Assembly (NCBI GenBank): GCA_964577985.1
Contig: CAZOAR010000045.1
Coordinates: 1-19,497, forward strand
Direction of reading: 5' to 3'
DNA: 19,497 nt
DNA from: CAZOAR01 sp964577985
Lineage (GTDB): Bacteria; Gemmatimonadota; CAZMKB01; CAZNLH01
In this document: one piece after another, positions 7,166 to 15,137 of the stretch
Numbering within the stretch: the first letter of the stretch is position 1
Layout of the letters: each line of letters opens with the position of its first letter
Translations under genes and position numbers: made by a program
The notes under the pieces: generated by a model
What the model saw: only the letters and a program-made list of their open reading frames with translations
The model's database searches: none
What the model was told of the DNA's origin: nothing

Positions 7166-8140
7166 ATGACCATGGAATGCAATCAAAGCAATCGACTCTG
7201 GCTGGGCGTAGACATAGGCGGGACCAAAATCCTGGCCGCGGTCGTCGGCAATGATCTTCGCATAATCGACAAGCACAAGATAGATACTATGCGAAATGAA
7301 GGACCCATCGCGGTGCTGGAGCGCGCGGCGCGGCTCTGCGAAGACCTGATCGAGAAACACGGTACCGTCGAGGGGATCGGTGTGGGCTTTGCGGGGCTTG
7401 TTGACTGGCGTACCGGTAAGGTCATGAGTTCGGTGATACTGCCCGGGTGGGACGGCTTTCCCCTGGCTGAGACCCTGTCGACTTCCCTGGGCGGGCTCGA
7501 AGCGATGGCGGACAATGACGCTACAGTGGCCGGCCTCGGTGAGTACCTTGCGCTCGGCTCCCCTCCCGGCATCAACATGGTTCTCCTCACGGTCGGAACG
7601 GGCATCGGTGGAGCAATCATCATAGACGGACGTATCTACCGCGGGGCCACAGGGACTTCCGGGGAATTCGGGAATACGACGATAGAATGGCACGGAGAGA
7701 CCTGCTGGTGCGGAAATAAGGGATGCCTGAATATGCTCGCCTCGGGCAGCGCCATCTCCCGACGCGCGGAGGAGCTCTCCGCGGGCGATGAGGCAAGCCT
7801 GCTGCACGGGAAGTCTCATCCGATCGGAGTGGAGACGATCGCCGACGCTGCGCGGGAAGGCGACTCGTGCGCCGCGCGCGCCATCGATGAAGGCGCAAGG
7901 GCACTCGGTGCCGGCGTGGCGAACATCCTCAACATATTCAATCCGGATCGTGTTGTTATTACCGGTGGGGTCTCGTCACTCGGAGAGGGATATCTCGCTA
8001 CCGTGAGAGAAGAAGCGGCCCTGAGGGCATTTGATGAGTCGGTAGAGCATGCGCGGATAGAGCTGTCGGTCGTCGGCACCGTGGCAGGCGCACTTGGCGC
8101 CGCGGGCCTGGTCAAGGGTGCACTCGGAGGGAGACGGTGA
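7166..8140 (+). CDS. ROK-family sugar or cyclitol kinase with altered substrate motif
   Basis: The 324-residue product is a ROK kinase, an ATP-dependent family of glucokinases and N-acetylhexosamine kinases. The family also includes C7-cyclitol kinases of acarbose/validamycin-type pathways. The phosphate loop DIGGTK (16-21), the catalytic D118 in the motif DND, and the zinc cysteines C180, C182 and C187 (CWCGNKGC) are present. Two usually conserved positions differ: ExGH reads E167-F-G-N170, and GCxE reads GCL-N189. Both lie at the sugar and zinc site in characterised members, so a non-standard substrate is likely. The fold otherwise appears complete, so loss of function is less likely. It starts 45 bases after the nucleotidyltransferase with only a weak ribosome-binding site; Met3 is an alternative start. 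Pairing a kinase with a nucleotidyltransferase is typical of NDP-sugar or NDP-cyclitol activation. Confidence 0.92.
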   Translation: MTMECNQSNRLWLGVDIGGTKILAAVVGNDLRIIDKHKIDTMRNEGPIAVLERAARLCEDLIEKHGTVEGIGVGFAGLVDWRTGKVMSSVILPGWDGFPLAETLSTSLGGLEAMADNDATVAGLGEYLALGSPPGINMVLLTVGTGIGGAIIIDGRIYRGATGTSGEFGNTTIEWHGETCWCGNKGCLNMLASGSAISRRAEELSAGDEASLLHGKSHPIGVETIADAAREGDSCAARAIDEGARALGAGVANILNIFNPDRVVITGGVSSLGEGYLATVREEAALRAFDESVEHARIELSVVGTVAGALGAAGLVKGALGGRR

Positions 8141-8143
8141 GCC

Positions 8144-9268
8144 ATGGATCGCAAGGAGTATAAAGTCCCTTCCAAAGATTACGCGCTGCAGTACAGCCCG
8201 CTCCTCGGAGAACTGATACCGGAGATCGAACGGGTGATTCGCGAGGAGAACCCGGTCCTCGGGGCATCGGTAGACGCCTTCGAAAAGGAATTCGCCGCGT
8301 ACACCGGCACCGCTGACGCAGTCGGCCTGGGTTCCGGCACGGACGCCCTTTATCTTTCGCTCCGGGCGCTCGGGGCTCGGCCCGGAACCGAAGTCATCAC
8401 GGCGGCGAACACCTTCATCGCGACGGTGAGCTCCATCCTCCTCTCCGGGGCCAGACCCGTCCTCGCTGACCCCGACCCGGAGACGATGAACCTGACTCCT
8501 GGGGCAGTGGAAGCCGCGATCACTCCGAGGACAGTGGCGGTGATACCGGTCCACCTTTACGGCGCACTCGCCCCCGTCGGCGAAATCCTGCGGGTCTGTG
8601 AACGATCGGATATCGACATGGTTGAGGACGCGGCCCAGGCGCACGGAGCACGCGGCCCCGACTCCCGCGGCGCCGGGGCTTACGGAAGGATGGGATGCTT
8701 CAGCTTCCATCCGAGCAAGAATCTGGGAGCGTTTGGAGACGCGGGCATGGTCACGACGTCCGACATGAGGGACGCCGACGAGATCCGGCTTATCAGAAAC
8801 CTCGGGAAGTCAAGCAAGTATGAGGTCACCAGAGTGGCTCCCAACACAAAACTCGACACGATTCAGGCCGCCATCCTGCGTCTGAAACTCAGAAACCTCG
8901 ACGCCTGGAACGATCGGAGGATCTCTCTGGCCGCCCTTTATCGCGATGCCCTGGCCGACGTGGGAGATCTGATCCTCCCCCACTTCCCCGGGGACCGCGC
9001 TCATGTCTATCACCTGTTCGTAGTAAGGACATCGAGGCGTGACGAGCTGAGGGCCCACCTGCAATCCGCCGGAGTAAACGCGGGTCTGCATTACCCGGTG
9101 CCGCCCCATCTTCAGAGCCTCGACGTGGATCTCGGGTACCGAGAGGGGGATTTCCCGGTCACGGAAGAGTGCGCCCGGACGGTTCTCTCTCTACCAATCT
9201 CGCCGGAGCTGAAAGACCACCAGGTGGCGTATGTCTGTGAACAGATCCGGAGCTTCTTCGGAGAATAA
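8144..9268 (+). CDS. DegT/DnrJ/EryC1/StrS-type PLP aminotransferase
   Basis: This 374-residue protein is a fold-type I PLP enzyme of the sugar-aminotransferase family. Members transaminate keto sugars or ketocyclitols with Glu or Gln as amino donor. The Schiff-base lysine is K192 (HPSKNLGAFGDAG). The pyridine-nitrogen Asp is D162 (VEDAAQAHGA). The cofactor-binding turn GSGTDAL and the C-terminal GLHYPVPPHLQ motif are all in place. The family includes inosose aminotransferases of aminocyclitol pathways as well as NDP-ketohexose enzymes, and the subgroup cannot be fixed from motifs alone. The gene begins three bases after the ROK stop with GGAGGGAG upstream. Its 3' end overlaps the next gene by 38 bases. 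Confidence 0.94.
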   Translation: MDRKEYKVPSKDYALQYSPLLGELIPEIERVIREENPVLGASVDAFEKEFAAYTGTADAVGLGSGTDALYLSLRALGARPGTEVITAANTFIATVSSILLSGARPVLADPDPETMNLTPGAVEAAITPRTVAVIPVHLYGALAPVGEILRVCERSDIDMVEDAAQAHGARGPDSRGAGAYGRMGCFSFHPSKNLGAFGDAGMVTTSDMRDADEIRLIRNLGKSSKYEVTRVAPNTKLDTIQAAILRLKLRNLDAWNDRRISLAALYRDALADVGDLILPHFPGDRAHVYHLFVVRTSRRDELRAHLQSAGVNAGLHYPVPPHLQSLDVDLGYREGDFPVTEECARTVLSLPISPELKDHQVAYVCEQIRSFFGE

Positions 9269-10610
9269 TAAAGGTCGGGCAGATCAACGGGAACCGGTCA
9301 CACTGACCATCCTCGGGGGGTCGAGCGCATTCATGCCAGGGCTGGCCGTGGCACTGGCCGACGCTTCGGCGAGCCTGCCTGCTCTCTCGGTGCGCCTCTA
9401 CGGACGGGACATCGAAAGACTGGACTGCATCGCCCGATTCTGCAACCGTCACGCGCAATTCAGGGGCGTCTGCCACGACTACTCGCATGCGACCTCCCTC
9501 CGTGATTCTGTCACGGGGGCGGGGATAGTCGTCAATCTGATGAGGGTTGGAGGCTGGTCCGGAAGGTATCATGACGAGAGGTTCTCCGTCCCGTTCGGCA
9601 TCCCGGGCGACGAGACGATAGGTCCCGGGGGGCTCTCCTCAGCCCTGCGCAGTCTGCCGTTAGTCCTCGAAGCGGCAAGGGAGACGGTGGAATCCTCGCC
9701 GGATGCGTGGTTCATCAACATGGGAAATCCCATGGGGATCCTGCTGGGCGGATTGAGAAGGATTGAGCGACTGCGTTACTTTGGACTCTGTGAACTCCCC
9801 GCCGTCACGCTCAGGCACGCCCTCGACCTCATCGACATGCGGAAGAAGGATGTGACAGCCGATTACCTTGGACTCAACCACCAGGGCTGGTTCGTGCGGA
9901 TTGATAAGGAAGGGAAGGACCTCCTTCCCGACCTGTTCGAGACAATGCGTTTATCGCCCGAGGCGGGGTTCTTTCAGGTCGAAGCGTCGGTCATGGCGAA
10001 GATCGGCGCGCTTCCGGTTCCTTATATGCGCCATTATTATCACACGGTACGCGAAGTCGAGCGGCTGAGAGAAAGGGGATCGAGCCGCGCAGAAGAACTC
10101 AAGGAGCTCTCAGACAGGCTCTATTCATGGTACCGGACATCGGACAGCCCGGACCTGCCACAGATCCTGCATAAAAGGTCCATGCCGTGGTTTCCGATGG
10201 CGCTCGTACCCGCGATCACCGCACTGACAGGCGGAGGGGAGCGGGAACTGTACGTTTCGGACGTAAACGACGGGGATATCCCGGGCCTCCCGCCTCACGC
10301 GATCGTCGAAAAGAGGAGTCTCCTATTCGCCGATGGACCGCGAATGATACCATTTGCTGGACCACAACCAGAGGAGGGTAGTGAACTGGAACCTTTCCTC
10401 GAACTTCTCAGGCATATCCTCCACTTCGAACGCGCCTGCGTCGAGGCCGCCCTTGACCCGTGTGATGAGACGGTCATGGCGGCACTCAGGGCCCACCCTC
10501 TCTGCACGGATGAGGATGCAGCGCACGCACTGACTCCACTGGTGCTCCAATCTGTCGAAGACCAGCGACCCACAAGGGAATACGCCGAGGAGAAAAATGA
10601 TACTGTTTGA
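9231..10610 (+). CDS. Glycoside hydrolase family 4-like NAD/metal-dependent enzyme
   Basis: The 459-residue product resembles GH4 enzymes (6-phospho-glucosidase and alpha-galacturonidase types), which cleave glycosides by NAD-dependent oxidation and elimination. Near the N-terminus is an NAD-binding segment, LTILGGSSAF. NMGNP replaces the family's N-x-TNP. The metal Cys is C187 (GLCELP) and the metal His is H217 (GLNHQGW), about 30 residues apart as in known members. The YMRHYYHT segment carries candidate catalytic Tyr residues. After C187 there is Glu where characterised enzymes have Asn or His. A hydrolase is unexpected in a biosynthetic operon; oxidoreductase, epimerase or lyase chemistry on a cyclitol or sugar is an alternative. 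The ATG at 9231 lies inside the aminotransferase gene with AGGTGG just upstream; GTG at 9237 is possible. There is no start codon between the upstream stop and the conserved domain. Confidence 0.85.
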   Translation: MSVNRSGASSENNKGRADQREPVTLTILGGSSAFMPGLAVALADASASLPALSVRLYGRDIERLDCIARFCNRHAQFRGVCHDYSHATSLRDSVTGAGIVVNLMRVGGWSGRYHDERFSVPFGIPGDETIGPGGLSSALRSLPLVLEAARETVESSPDAWFINMGNPMGILLGGLRRIERLRYFGLCELPAVTLRHALDLIDMRKKDVTADYLGLNHQGWFVRIDKEGKDLLPDLFETMRLSPEAGFFQVEASVMAKIGALPVPYMRHYYHTVREVERLRERGSSRAEELKELSDRLYSWYRTSDSPDLPQILHKRSMPWFPMALVPAITALTGGGERELYVSDVNDGDIPGLPPHAIVEKRSLLFADGPRMIPFAGPQPEEGSELEPFLELLRHILHFERACVEAALDPCDETVMAALRAHPLCTDEDAAHALTPLVLQSVEDQRPTREYAEEKNDTV

Positions 10611-11550
10611 CCGCCTGACCGAGGGAGAACGGGAACGGAGCCTTCTCCAGAGGCTTCGTGACGGGACGGTTGCGCCCGAGAACCTGGAAGACGAGGGACT
10701 CCCTTTCTTCGTCAAGATGCAGATCCAGACCATGAGCCACTGCAACGCCCGCTGTCTCCCCTGCCCCTACCCTTCCGTGCGAACAGGGCTTACCCAGGGC
10801 AGGATGAGCGAAGAAGTATTCTCCATCCTGTCCCGGCAACTCCGGGATCGCCAGGTGGAACGAATCAGTCTCTTCCTGATGAACGAACCCCTGCTCGACC
10901 CGCGGCTCGAGCGGTTCATCACGATATTGAAGGACGTGACACCGGAGTCGACCGTTCTCATCTTCACCAACGGCCTTCTACTGACACCGGAGCGCACCCT
11001 CTCGCTCGTCCAGGCCGGGATAGATGAAATAAACGTGTCGATCATGGGGATCGATCGGGAAAAGAACGAGCGTTTCCTGACAGGGATAGATTACGACCGG
11101 GTCATGGAAAATCTTCTTCCTGTCGGTAGGTTGCTGGAGGGCGAAAGGCTGGGAGCGACGCGCGTGCGAGTTGTGGGGCTGAGCCCGCCGGGCTCGCGGG
11201 AGGACGCGCGGCTGCTCGAGGAGAAGACCGGTCTCGATGTTTTCCTCAAACCGATGACCAACCGCGCGGGGCTCGTACCGACAGACTCCTGCACGGAGGG
11301 AGCGGATCGGTCACGAACGCTCAGTGTGTGCCAGCGTCCGTTCGTGAAGGCCTATGTGCTCTTCAATGGCGACATGATACTCTGCAACTGCGACTGGAAA
11401 CGGACAACCGTGATAGGAAACGTGACGAAGACGCCGATCGAGGAGTTATGGATGAGCCCCCGCTTGATGAAGATTCGTCGCGCGCACCTGAAGCGTTCCT
11501 TTCCGGAGGGACTCCTGTGCGGCAAGTGTGACTACCCCTATCTTATATGA
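10597..11550 (+). CDS. Radical SAM enzyme with SPASM/twitch-like C-terminus
   Basis: This 317-residue protein carries the radical SAM [4Fe-4S] motif C49-x3-C53-x2-C56 (CNARCLPC). A partial TIM-barrel domain follows, with FTNGLLL and VSIMGID. The C-terminal part contains C245, then G258-x4-C263, C265 and C308-x2-C311. This resembles a reduced SPASM or twitch domain that would hold one or more auxiliary clusters. Related enzymes include the anaerobic sulfatase maturases and BtrN, which oxidises 2-deoxy-scyllo-inosamine in butirosin biosynthesis. A cyclitol or sugar dehydrogenase role is therefore an attractive inference, while peptide modification remains possible. The start ATG overlaps the upstream gene by 14 bases and has GAGGAG just before it. 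Its stop overlaps an upstream alternative ATG of the next gene. Confidence 0.9.
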   Translation: MILFDRLTEGERERSLLQRLRDGTVAPENLEDEGLPFFVKMQIQTMSHCNARCLPCPYPSVRTGLTQGRMSEEVFSILSRQLRDRQVERISLFLMNEPLLDPRLERFITILKDVTPESTVLIFTNGLLLTPERTLSLVQAGIDEINVSIMGIDREKNERFLTGIDYDRVMENLLPVGRLLEGERLGATRVRVVGLSPPGSREDARLLEEKTGLDVFLKPMTNRAGLVPTDSCTEGADRSRTLSVCQRPFVKAYVLFNGDMILCNCDWKRTTVIGNVTKTPIEELWMSPRLMKIRRAHLKRSFPEGLLCGKCDYPYLI

Positions 11551-11573
11551 ACGAACGCGCCGTTTGCGCGCGG

Positions 11574-11591
11574 AGAGGAGATTGTCTCTTG
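11574..11591 (+). promoter_or_regulatory. Ribosome-binding site that selects a TTG start
   Basis: AGAGGAG (11574-11580) is followed after 8 bases by TTG (11589-11591). The TTG lies in frame with the TIM-barrel gene and begins MKLSVCPQPLY, a typical family N-terminus. The upstream ATG at 11547 would add 14 residues (ending RRGDCL) that look unlike the fold and has weaker ribosome-binding support. Confidence 0.65.
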
Positions 11592-12545
11592 AAGCTTTCG
11601 GTCTGCCCGCAACCGCTATATAAACTTGGTCTGGAGGATGCCCTGGCCTTTATGGCGAAGCTCGGTGCACACGCATTCGAACTCCCTGTCGATAAGAGCA
11701 GCCCTCTGGTCGACCTCGATCAACTCCTCTCCGGGGGCGCAGGGGCGTTGAAGAGACAGGTGACCAGTTATGGTCTCGAAATATCGGCCATCTCCAATCA
11801 TCGCGAGGGTCAGCTCCTGCTCGGCCCTCACCATCGCGACACCGACGCAATCCAGCCGGGGACCCCTGAGGAAAAGACCGCCTTCGCCGAAGAACGTCTT
11901 ATCAAGACCGCGCGTCTGGCTGCCGAGCTGGAAGTGAACCTGGTGGTCGGTTTTGTTGGTTGCGAGGACTACTCCCGTTTCTTCCCCTGGCCTGACCCGG
12001 AGGGATGGGAGTCGATGATCCCCGCTTTCCAGGAACGAGTGGGCCGTCTTCTGGACACGTTCGATTCCCTCGGTGTCTTCTTCGCCGACGAGCCCCACCC
12101 CAAACAGATCGTGTACAACACCGAGACCGCGCTGGAGAGCCTGGATATTCTCGACCGGCACCCACGATGGGGTTTCAACCTCGATCCCGCCAACCTCCTG
12201 CTGGCGGGCGTGGATCCGGTAATATTTGTGAGGGAACTCGGAGACAGGATCCTTCATGTGCACGCCAAGGATGGCGAGCTGGTGCGTCATAACGCGGCTC
12301 GTTCAGGACTGCTTGCTCACGGCGCATGGGACCGGCCTGACAGAGGATTTCGCTTCCGCGTGCCGGGCTGGGGTGACGTGCCCTGGAAACGGCTCATCAG
12401 CGAGTTGACTCTCGCGGGCTACGATGGATACATAGCCATAGAAAACGAGGATCCTGTCTTCGGTCCACTCGACGGACTGAGGAAGGGTGTGGCGGAGATT
12501 CGTCCGCTGCTGCCTGAAGGAGAGCGTGCCGAGCGATGGTGGTGA
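11589..12545 (+). CDS. Xylose-isomerase-like TIM barrel (sugar isomerase/epimerase)
   Basis: From the preferred TTG start the protein has 318 residues; the upstream ATG at 11547 would give 332. It is a xylose-isomerase-like TIM barrel of the AP_endonuc_2 superfamily, whose members isomerise, epimerise or dehydrate sugars and inososes with a divalent metal. The predicted metal set is complete: E168 (ADEP), D199 (NLDPAN), H225 (HVHAKD) and E285 (IENED). The segment RVPGWGDVPWK between the last two ligands is also typical. It is the second such barrel in the window; unlike the fused one at 3778, it retains the His ligand. The closest named relatives by motif are IolE/IolI-like proteins, but the substrate is not determined. 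Confidence 0.88.
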   Translation: MKLSVCPQPLYKLGLEDALAFMAKLGAHAFELPVDKSSPLVDLDQLLSGGAGALKRQVTSYGLEISAISNHREGQLLLGPHHRDTDAIQPGTPEEKTAFAEERLIKTARLAAELEVNLVVGFVGCEDYSRFFPWPDPEGWESMIPAFQERVGRLLDTFDSLGVFFADEPHPKQIVYNTETALESLDILDRHPRWGFNLDPANLLLAGVDPVIFVRELGDRILHVHAKDGELVRHNAARSGLLAHGAWDRPDRGFRFRVPGWGDVPWKRLISELTLAGYDGYIAIENEDPVFGPLDGLRKGVAEIRPLLPEGERAERWW

Positions 12546-12549
12546 CCGC

Positions 12550-13578
12550 GTGAACCGTGCGCCGAATGAAGACCTGTGGGTTCTGATGCCCCCGGAATTC
12601 TATTACCTGGAAGGACTGTTCCTGCCTTCCTTTTCCAGGGCGAGACTGACGGCAGCGCTGGTCAGTGCCGTGCTCAAGTGGCGGGCAGCGGGATATCCGG
12701 TCTCCTTCGACCCCGGACTGCATGGCTTCACCGCGCCGCGGCTCTCAACAAAACTGCGGGAAGCCGGCGCGAAGAAGGCGATCGTGGTTGGTGCCGGATC
12801 GGATACGAACGGGGCGGGCATTCTGGCAGGATCATTGCGCAGGGCCGGCGTCGAGTGCCCGGAACCACTGATCACGACGAGTGATACGCGCGAGACGCCG
12901 GGCGAACTTCTCACGCATGTCGAATCGCTCCGACGATCTGCGAGAGCACGTTCCGACCACCCGGTCCCTTTCGGACAACCGGCGTCTCCCTTCCTGATCG
13001 GAGAGGAGGGAGAAGAGCATTATGGTATGTACGCCCCCTTCGAGGAGCGAGGCAGCCGCCTGGTGCGGACAGCGGAAGGCCCGGTGCACGGCATGCCGCG
13101 ATGGTGTAGAGAGATCCGTGTCACGTCCGGCGGTACCGAAGCCGGGGATGCGGGGTTAAAGGACCTGTCGGGAGAAAGGACCGATTCCAGCGGGAGAGAA
13201 GAGGAAACCATCCACGCCGTCTCGCTTCTTCCTGAGTGCGCTGCGAGTGAGACATCTCAGGATGGATGGCTTGATCTCTGTGATGCGGTAATCAGGCACT
13301 CCGGAGCACGGCGATTCCGTCTCGTAGGCCGGGATTCCCTGTCGTCCAGCGTCAGCGCGTGCGGAGGGGCTTCCTGGACAAGCACGTACGGACTCGGTCA
13401 TCCGTCCGGACTCCGACTGCTGACCAGGCTGGTGAAGAGGTATTTTCCCGAGCGGAGGTCTTATTTTCACACGTTGCTCGGCTTCGCGGAACTGGGCGTC
13501 GATCCACTCGAGGAGATGTACGCGGGCAACTGCATCGCCGACAGGAACGCGGAACTGCTGGAGAACATCCTGCCATGA
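12550..13578 (+). CDS. Unknown protein sharing a domain with its downstream neighbour
   Basis: I do not recognise a family. From GTG 12550, five bases after the upstream stop, the product has 342 residues; the frame is open from 12487. It begins with a hydrophobic strand ending in PP (LWVLMPPEFYY, PP at 14-15), then an amphipathic helix and a second strand (GYPVSFDPG). This outline is reminiscent of the start of B12-binding domains but is not diagnostic. There is no CxxxCxxC cluster motif. A low-complexity Glu/Ser/Gly stretch lies near 190-220. The C-terminal block LVKRYFPER...GVD (about 292-318) aligns without gaps to a block in the next protein (P300 to G316 here, P263 to G279 there). The two proteins therefore probably contain paralogous domains. 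The stop overlaps the next ATG by 4 bases. Confidence 0.75.
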   Translation: MNRAPNEDLWVLMPPEFYYLEGLFLPSFSRARLTAALVSAVLKWRAAGYPVSFDPGLHGFTAPRLSTKLREAGAKKAIVVGAGSDTNGAGILAGSLRRAGVECPEPLITTSDTRETPGELLTHVESLRRSARARSDHPVPFGQPASPFLIGEEGEEHYGMYAPFEERGSRLVRTAEGPVHGMPRWCREIRVTSGGTEAGDAGLKDLSGERTDSSGREEETIHAVSLLPECAASETSQDGWLDLCDAVIRHSGARRFRLVGRDSLSSSVSACGGASWTSTYGLGHPSGLRLLTRLVKRYFPERRSYFHTLLGFAELGVDPLEEMYAGNCIADRNAELLENILP

Positions 13579-15137
13579 GTATCGGGACAGAACGCACGCT
13601 CCATCTCATTCCACCACACGGGCCACTTTGCTGGGTCTACCCGGAGCTCACCGGTCTCTTGTCTCCGCGGCCCGACGACGACAGTAGAAGAACAGGAAAG
13701 GCCTGCCAGGTAATCGATCTCGCCCGGTCCGGTCTTGTTGGCGAGCCACTGCTCGCCGCGATAGATGCCCACCATCCCGCGGAGATCCGCGTTGAGGATG
13801 GTCCCCGCGGCCACGCGCTATGGTCGTGGCTTCGTCAAGCCCTCAGGGGTAAGGATGTCCGCGTTATGCGCCCAAACTCTTCCACCGACCTCGACCCCAC
13901 CGGGAGACGAGACATCGACTCGCCTTCCCCATCGCTCGAAGCATTCCTCGCGTCGGCGTCCGGGCATCTCGGTGCAGACGATTATCTGGTGGAGGTCGAA
14001 GCGAGCCCCCGTCCTCGCGCACAACGGAAAAATATCCACCTCTCCCCTGCCCCGATCCCACTGCCCGGACTCCCGGAGGGCTCGGATGAATCACGCCGTG
14101 GCCTTTTCCTGCTTCCGCTCACTCTTGATGCCCGACTCGTGCGCCGCCTTGACGACGTCATCGATACGGTATCCCGCGATCCGGCACGGTTCAGGGAGGC
14201 CGGGATAGTGCCATTTTTTATTACCCCTGCACCAGCCCTCGCGACCGGAGCGGAATCCGTGGAGACACGTCCACCCGTTTCCTGGTGGGGCCTTCTTCCC
14301 GGTGAGATCTATCCCAGGCCGGTTCGCCAGAGATATCGTGAACTGGTGCGGTTGCTTAATCCCGAACGGTTCTTCCTCTTTCTCGCGCTCGAGAACTATG
14401 GCATGGCCGGCATCGATCTCTACACCGAGGGGCTCATGGACCGCTTCGGCCACTCTAACCACCTCAGACCGCCATCGAGGCAGGGAAAACTCTCCTCCGG
14501 GCGCGGCCGGAGACACACCCCACTTATCCTGGGGGTCTGCGGTACTGACGGTTCCGGGAAATCGAGCCACACGCAGGCGCTGATCGACCACTTCTCCCGG
14601 CTGGGCCTCAAGATAAAACAACACAAGATCTATCGCCACGGGGTGTTCCATGACACCGTGACCGAACTCACGAAGAAGTGTGATGGAGGGAAGAACCTGC
14701 ACCTCTGGCGACTGCAGCGGATCGCCAAGGCCTTTGATTCTGTCAAGTATTTCTACTCGTCCGTTGAGCCGGACCTGGAGTCGTACGATATCCTCGTTTT
14801 TGACCGCTATATCTTCACACACTACGCCGCCGGCATGGGTCGTTATCATCATGACCCCTATTCCCGCGAATTGCTCGAGGTGTTCCCTCCGGCCGACAGG
14901 GTCTACCTGCTCGACGTGCCTGTGGAAGAGATCCTGAAACGCCTTGCGACACGCGGGGAATTGACCGTGGACGAGAATCGATACATGCTGACGAGATACC
15001 GGCATGCCCTTCTGGACATCGGGGAACGCCACGGCTTCATGGTCCTGGACGGCCTGAGGCCCTTTGAGGAGAACCTGGAGCGGATACTACGGGACACCGG
15101 CCGGCTCGCGATTTCGAGAGGGCTCATCGATGAGTGA
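13575..15137 (+). CDS. Two-domain protein: unknown domain + thymidylate-kinase-like P-loop domain
   Basis: The 520-residue protein starts at an ATG overlapping the upstream stop (ATGA). Residues 1 to about 300 are of unknown function but share features with the preceding protein: a strand ending in PP (13-14) and the block LVRLLNPER...GID (257-281). Residues from about 315 to the end resemble thymidylate kinase. There is a P-loop GTDGSGKSS (323-331), a DRY motif (410-412, FDRYIFTHYAAGMG), a strand VYLLDVP and a lid-like segment RGELTVDENRYM. Thymidylate-kinase-like domains also occur fused or free in sugar and natural-product clusters, where the phosphate acceptor is not dTMP. In this operon a small-molecule or cyclitol-phosphate kinase is plausible. 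A housekeeping dTMP kinase (about 210 residues, single domain) is unlikely. Confidence 0.85.
   Translation: MSIGTERTLHLIPPHGPLCWVYPELTGLLSPRPDDDSRRTGKACQVIDLARSGLVGEPLLAAIDAHHPAEIRVEDGPRGHALWSWLRQALRGKDVRVMRPNSSTDLDPTGRRDIDSPSPSLEAFLASASGHLGADDYLVEVEASPRPRAQRKNIHLSPAPIPLPGLPEGSDESRRGLFLLPLTLDARLVRRLDDVIDTVSRDPARFREAGIVPFFITPAPALATGAESVETRPPVSWWGLLPGEIYPRPVRQRYRELVRLLNPERFFLFLALENYGMAGIDLYTEGLMDRFGHSNHLRPPSRQGKLSSGRGRRHTPLILGVCGTDGSGKSSHTQALIDHFSRLGLKIKQHKIYRHGVFHDTVTELTKKCDGGKNLHLWRLQRIAKAFDSVKYFYSSVEPDLESYDILVFDRYIFTHYAAGMGRYHHDPYSRELLEVFPPADRVYLLDVPVEEILKRLATRGELTVDENRYMLTRYRHALLDIGERHGFMVLDGLRPFEENLERILRDTGRLAISRGLIDE

Noticed and set aside
13359..13574. N-terminal extension of the kinase fusion up to 13359
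   Set aside because: The extra 72 codons overlap the upstream gene in another frame and read as Arg-rich shadow sequence. The ATG at 13575 overlaps the upstream stop by 4 bases, the usual arrangement here.
14091..15032. Minus-strand open frame of 313 codons
   Set aside because: It is antisense to the kinase-like fusion, whose P-loop and DRY motif are on the plus strand. There is no Shine-Dalgarno sequence, domain or operon logic for it.
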